Below, piece by piece: positions 50,867 to 52,715 of a DNA stretch of 52,715 nt (position 1 is its first letter; each line of letters starts with the position of its first letter). Position numbers and translations under genes: made by a program. The notes under the pieces were generated by a model. It was not told the origin of the DNA. It made no database searches and was given only the letters and a program-made list of their open reading frames with translations. Source of the DNA: Bacteroidaceae bacterium (GTDB lineage Bacteria > Bacteroidota > Bacteroidia > Bacteroidales > Bacteroidaceae); the NCBI GenBank assembly GCA_017429945.1, contig JAFRNY010000029.1, positions 1-52,715 on the forward strand, read 5' to 3'.

Positions 50867-52612
50867 TTATTCGCCAACGGGAATTTCGAAGGTGTAACCC
50901 TCCTGCCACTCGAGGTCAACGCTCAGACCGAGCTCGAGCTCAGGTGAACGGAGGTCAGGAATGTTGTTGTAAGCAGTGCCCTGGAGCTTGTTGATGAGGA
51001 ACTTAGCAATGGTCTTGAAGTCCTGCTCGAAGATCAGCTTCTCGTTGCCCTTAGTCTTAGCGGTCCAGTTCTTGCCAGCCTCGGTGATGTCGAGCTTACC
51101 GATGAGGTAGAACTTAGCACCAACGGGAACGATACCGTCAACACCTGTGAAGGCCTCTTCAGTTCCATTAACGAACTCGAGAGCAACATTGACATACTGC
51201 TTGTCCTCAGTGGTCTCGCAGAGGAGAGTCTGAGAAGCGGTCTGGTAGTCAGTAGCGTCGAAGGTTGTCTTGATGAGGTCGGTGTCATAAACAACGACAG
51301 CGGGATCAGCAGCAACGGGCTTGAACTGCCAGTCAACATTCTTCTGATCGCCAACGAGGATACCAGTCAGAGTGAGCTTGTTAACGGGAACAGACTCAAC
51401 GGTCTCGTCAGTGGTTTCGCCTGTAGCCTGATTGGTAACGACCTTCTTTGTTACAACGAGGTTCTCAGCAGCGAACTTGATCTGAGTCTCGAGGTTAGCA
51501 ACACCATACTGCAGGGGGTTGAGGAGAGCAACAGACTGTGTGCTGGCCTTAACCATGTTGTCAGCAGCATTGTAAGCAGAACCTACGAAGGTAGCCCAAT
51601 CCTGAGTGCCAACCTCAGTTGACTTAATCTCATTAGCTACGCGGATACCGGTGTTAGCACGATACCAGAGCTCTGCGGGATAAGCGAATGCGTTAGCACC
51701 CCACTTCTCACCAGTGATGAAGTCTGTGGTAACAAAGCTGAACACGCCACCTTCACACTTCAGAACGGCAGCACCGTCGGGGATACCAGCCTTCGGGAAG
51801 GTCTCGGGGATAGCAGCGATAGCTGTCTCGACAGCAGCAGCGAGCTTAACATCGATGCCATTAGCGTCGCCAGAGTTCTGGATGAGGGCGGGCTTCAGCT
51901 GAGTCTCGAGATAAGCCTTAACGTCCTTGGCAGCACCAGCCTTGAGGCTTGCGAAGTTAGCATAGAGTTCAGCATAGAGCTGGTTGTCCTCAGCCTTAAC
52001 AGCGCTCCAAGCGCAAGCGGGAACACCTGCAGAGGGAACACCCTCGGTGGCAGCAAGAGCGGTGAGAGCATCGGTGATAGCCTTACCCTCGGCAGCGAGG
52101 TCGTACTCAGCGTCGATAGCCTTGAGCGAGAACTTGAGATCTTCAATACCTGCGAAAGGATCAGCAGGGGTCATGGTGAGGGCACCATTGGCAGCATCTG
52201 TGCCGTTAACAGTCGGCTTAGCATACACGAGGAATGCGTTAGTACCAACGGGAACGGTGATGTCGTTGTACCACTTGTCCTGAGCAGCGGTGTGATCGAA
52301 AGCTGTGAAGGTAGCAAGAGTAACGTCGCCAACCTTAACATCGGTAGCCTTTACAGGATTGTTGTCAGCCTGCTTAGCGGTAGCGAAGGGAGCTACATAG
52401 AGCTCATTGATACCGCGGAAATCAGTGCCATCCTGAGTGATAGCCTTCTGCTGACGTGTTGCAACCTTTGTAGGAACGTTGAGAGCGAACTCAGTCTTAA
52501 CGGAGGTGCCGTCGAAAGTAGGATTGTTCGCTACCACTTCTTCCTCAGAGGAGCAAGCGGTGAATGAGAGAGCGACTGCGCTCATCATTCCAAAAACAAG
52601 ATACTTTTTCAT
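50867..52612 (-). CDS. Major fimbrial subunit, FimA/Mfa1-like lipoprotein
   Basis: A 581-residue exported lipoprotein (MKKYLVFGMMSAVALSFTAC, Cys20). In type V pili the exported prepilin is cleaved after an arginine, freeing a groove that takes the C-terminal strand of the next subunit. Arg53 in KVATRQQ is the candidate site, followed by DFRGINELYVAPF. The protein has the expected two-domain layout (GTNAFLVYAKPTVNG, AELWYRANTGI, QYVNVALEFVNG) and a C-terminal donor-like strand (LGLSVDLEWQEGYTFEIPVGE). First gene of the operon, which fits the shaft subunit. The upstream 103 bp are AT-rich with no promoter box or inverted repeats that I can name. Confidence 0.85.
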   Translation of the reverse strand: MKKYLVFGMMSAVALSFTACSSEEEVVANNPTFDGTSVKTEFALNVPTKVATRQQKAITQDGTDFRGINELYVAPFATAKQADNNPVKATDVKVGDVTLATFTAFDHTAAQDKWYNDITVPVGTNAFLVYAKPTVNGTDAANGALTMTPADPFAGIEDLKFSLKAIDAEYDLAAEGKAITDALTALAATEGVPSAGVPACAWSAVKAEDNQLYAELYANFASLKAGAAKDVKAYLETQLKPALIQNSGDANGIDVKLAAAVETAIAAIPETFPKAGIPDGAAVLKCEGGVFSFVTTDFITGEKWGANAFAYPAELWYRANTGIRVANEIKSTEVGTQDWATFVGSAYNAADNMVKASTQSVALLNPLQYGVANLETQIKFAAENLVVTKKVVTNQATGETTDETVESVPVNKLTLTGILVGDQKNVDWQFKPVAADPAVVVYDTDLIKTTFDATDYQTASQTLLCETTEDKQYVNVALEFVNGTEEAFTGVDGIVPVGAKFYLIGKLDITEAGKNWTAKTKGNEKLIFEQDFKTIAKFLINKLQGTAYNNIPDLRSPELELGLSVDLEWQEGYTFEIPVGE

Positions 52613-52677
52613 TTGTTGGATGAATTAGTTAAATAAAAGGGTTAATTAATAAATTTGTTTTCTCTCTAAAGGTTTAT

Positions 52678-52715
52678 ACTTTGAAATTCGAAATTCGAAA
52701 TTTGCAATTTGTAAT
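52678..52715. repeat. GAAATTC short array at the window edge
   Basis: Copies of GAAATTC then CAATTTG, cut by the window end. Confidence 0.6.

Noticed and set aside
52613-52715. Invertible promoter in front of the pilus operon
   Set aside because: No inverted repeats are visible in the 103 bp available; the upstream part is outside the window.

Overview
The window looks like a chromosomal segment of a Bacteroidota bacterium, most likely a gut-type Bacteroidales (Prevotella or a relative). The evidence is a SusC/SusD pair, fimbrillin-type lipoproteins (type V pili), a GH127 arabinofuranosidase, sorting-like C-terminal tails on secreted proteins, and Bacteroidota promoters of the form TTTG-N19-TAnnTTTG in front of a uvrA-like gene, nrdJ and dnaA. 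Most genes have GC-rich third positions. A few segments are clearly AT-richer: a four-helix-bundle gene and half of a fimbrial tip gene. No rRNA, tRNA or CRISPR array was seen.

Layout. 1-491: a leader with a 22-bp repeat array. 492-12999 (+): a polysaccharide utilization locus with a frameshifted SusC, SusD, a GH43-like lipoprotein, an FG-GAP propeller, a small PKD-like protein, a BNR/sialidase-fold enzyme (GH93-like) and an alpha/alpha-toroid protein. 13516-21774 (+): a UvrA2-like ABC ATPase, an M60-like peptidase flanked by duplicated leucine-rich modules, a Na+/dicarboxylate-type symporter and an EamA transporter. 21941-25247: a divergent tryptophanase-family lyase (-), a DUF554 membrane protein (+) and a small secreted protein (+). 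25352-37769 (-): folB, a four-helix-bundle gene, nrdJ, GH127, a small exported protein, dnaA, an MCE/MlaD protein, an N-acetylmuramoyl-L-alanine amidase and a thioredoxin-like protein. 37925-40396: a large imperfect palindrome next to a REP-associated tyrosine transposase (RAYT) gene. 40546-52612 (-): a six-gene type V pilus cluster in the order major subunit, anchor, then four accessory or tip subunits.

The most striking theme is repeat biology. (1) The RAYT protein has an unusual DprA/SLOG-like C-terminal domain. Its own gene carries three 21-nt palindromes (8-bp stem, TTTCC-type loop), and a fourth copy lies 28 kb away after the BNR gene. The gene's 12-residue linker repeats come from the same palindrome half-site. 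(2) Next to it is an element with ~104-bp inverted arms enclosing a 22-bp GACCGG repeat array, and a related array lies at the left edge of the window. (3) A different palindromic element sits in frame inside the uvrA-like gene (64 codons) and recurs before the symporter. (4) Many intergenic gaps hold short-period arrays (7-22 bp) that abut, and sometimes encode, the first or last codons of neighbouring genes. (5) An AT-rich four-helix-bundle gene is bracketed by inverted copies of one such array between nrdJ and folB.

Functionally, the PUL genes and the separate GH127 suggest use of arabinose-containing plant glycans. This is inferred from family resemblance only. The pilus cluster keeps a Thr-Arg processing motif in five of six subunits, absent from the putative anchor, which fits protease-activated strand-exchange assembly.
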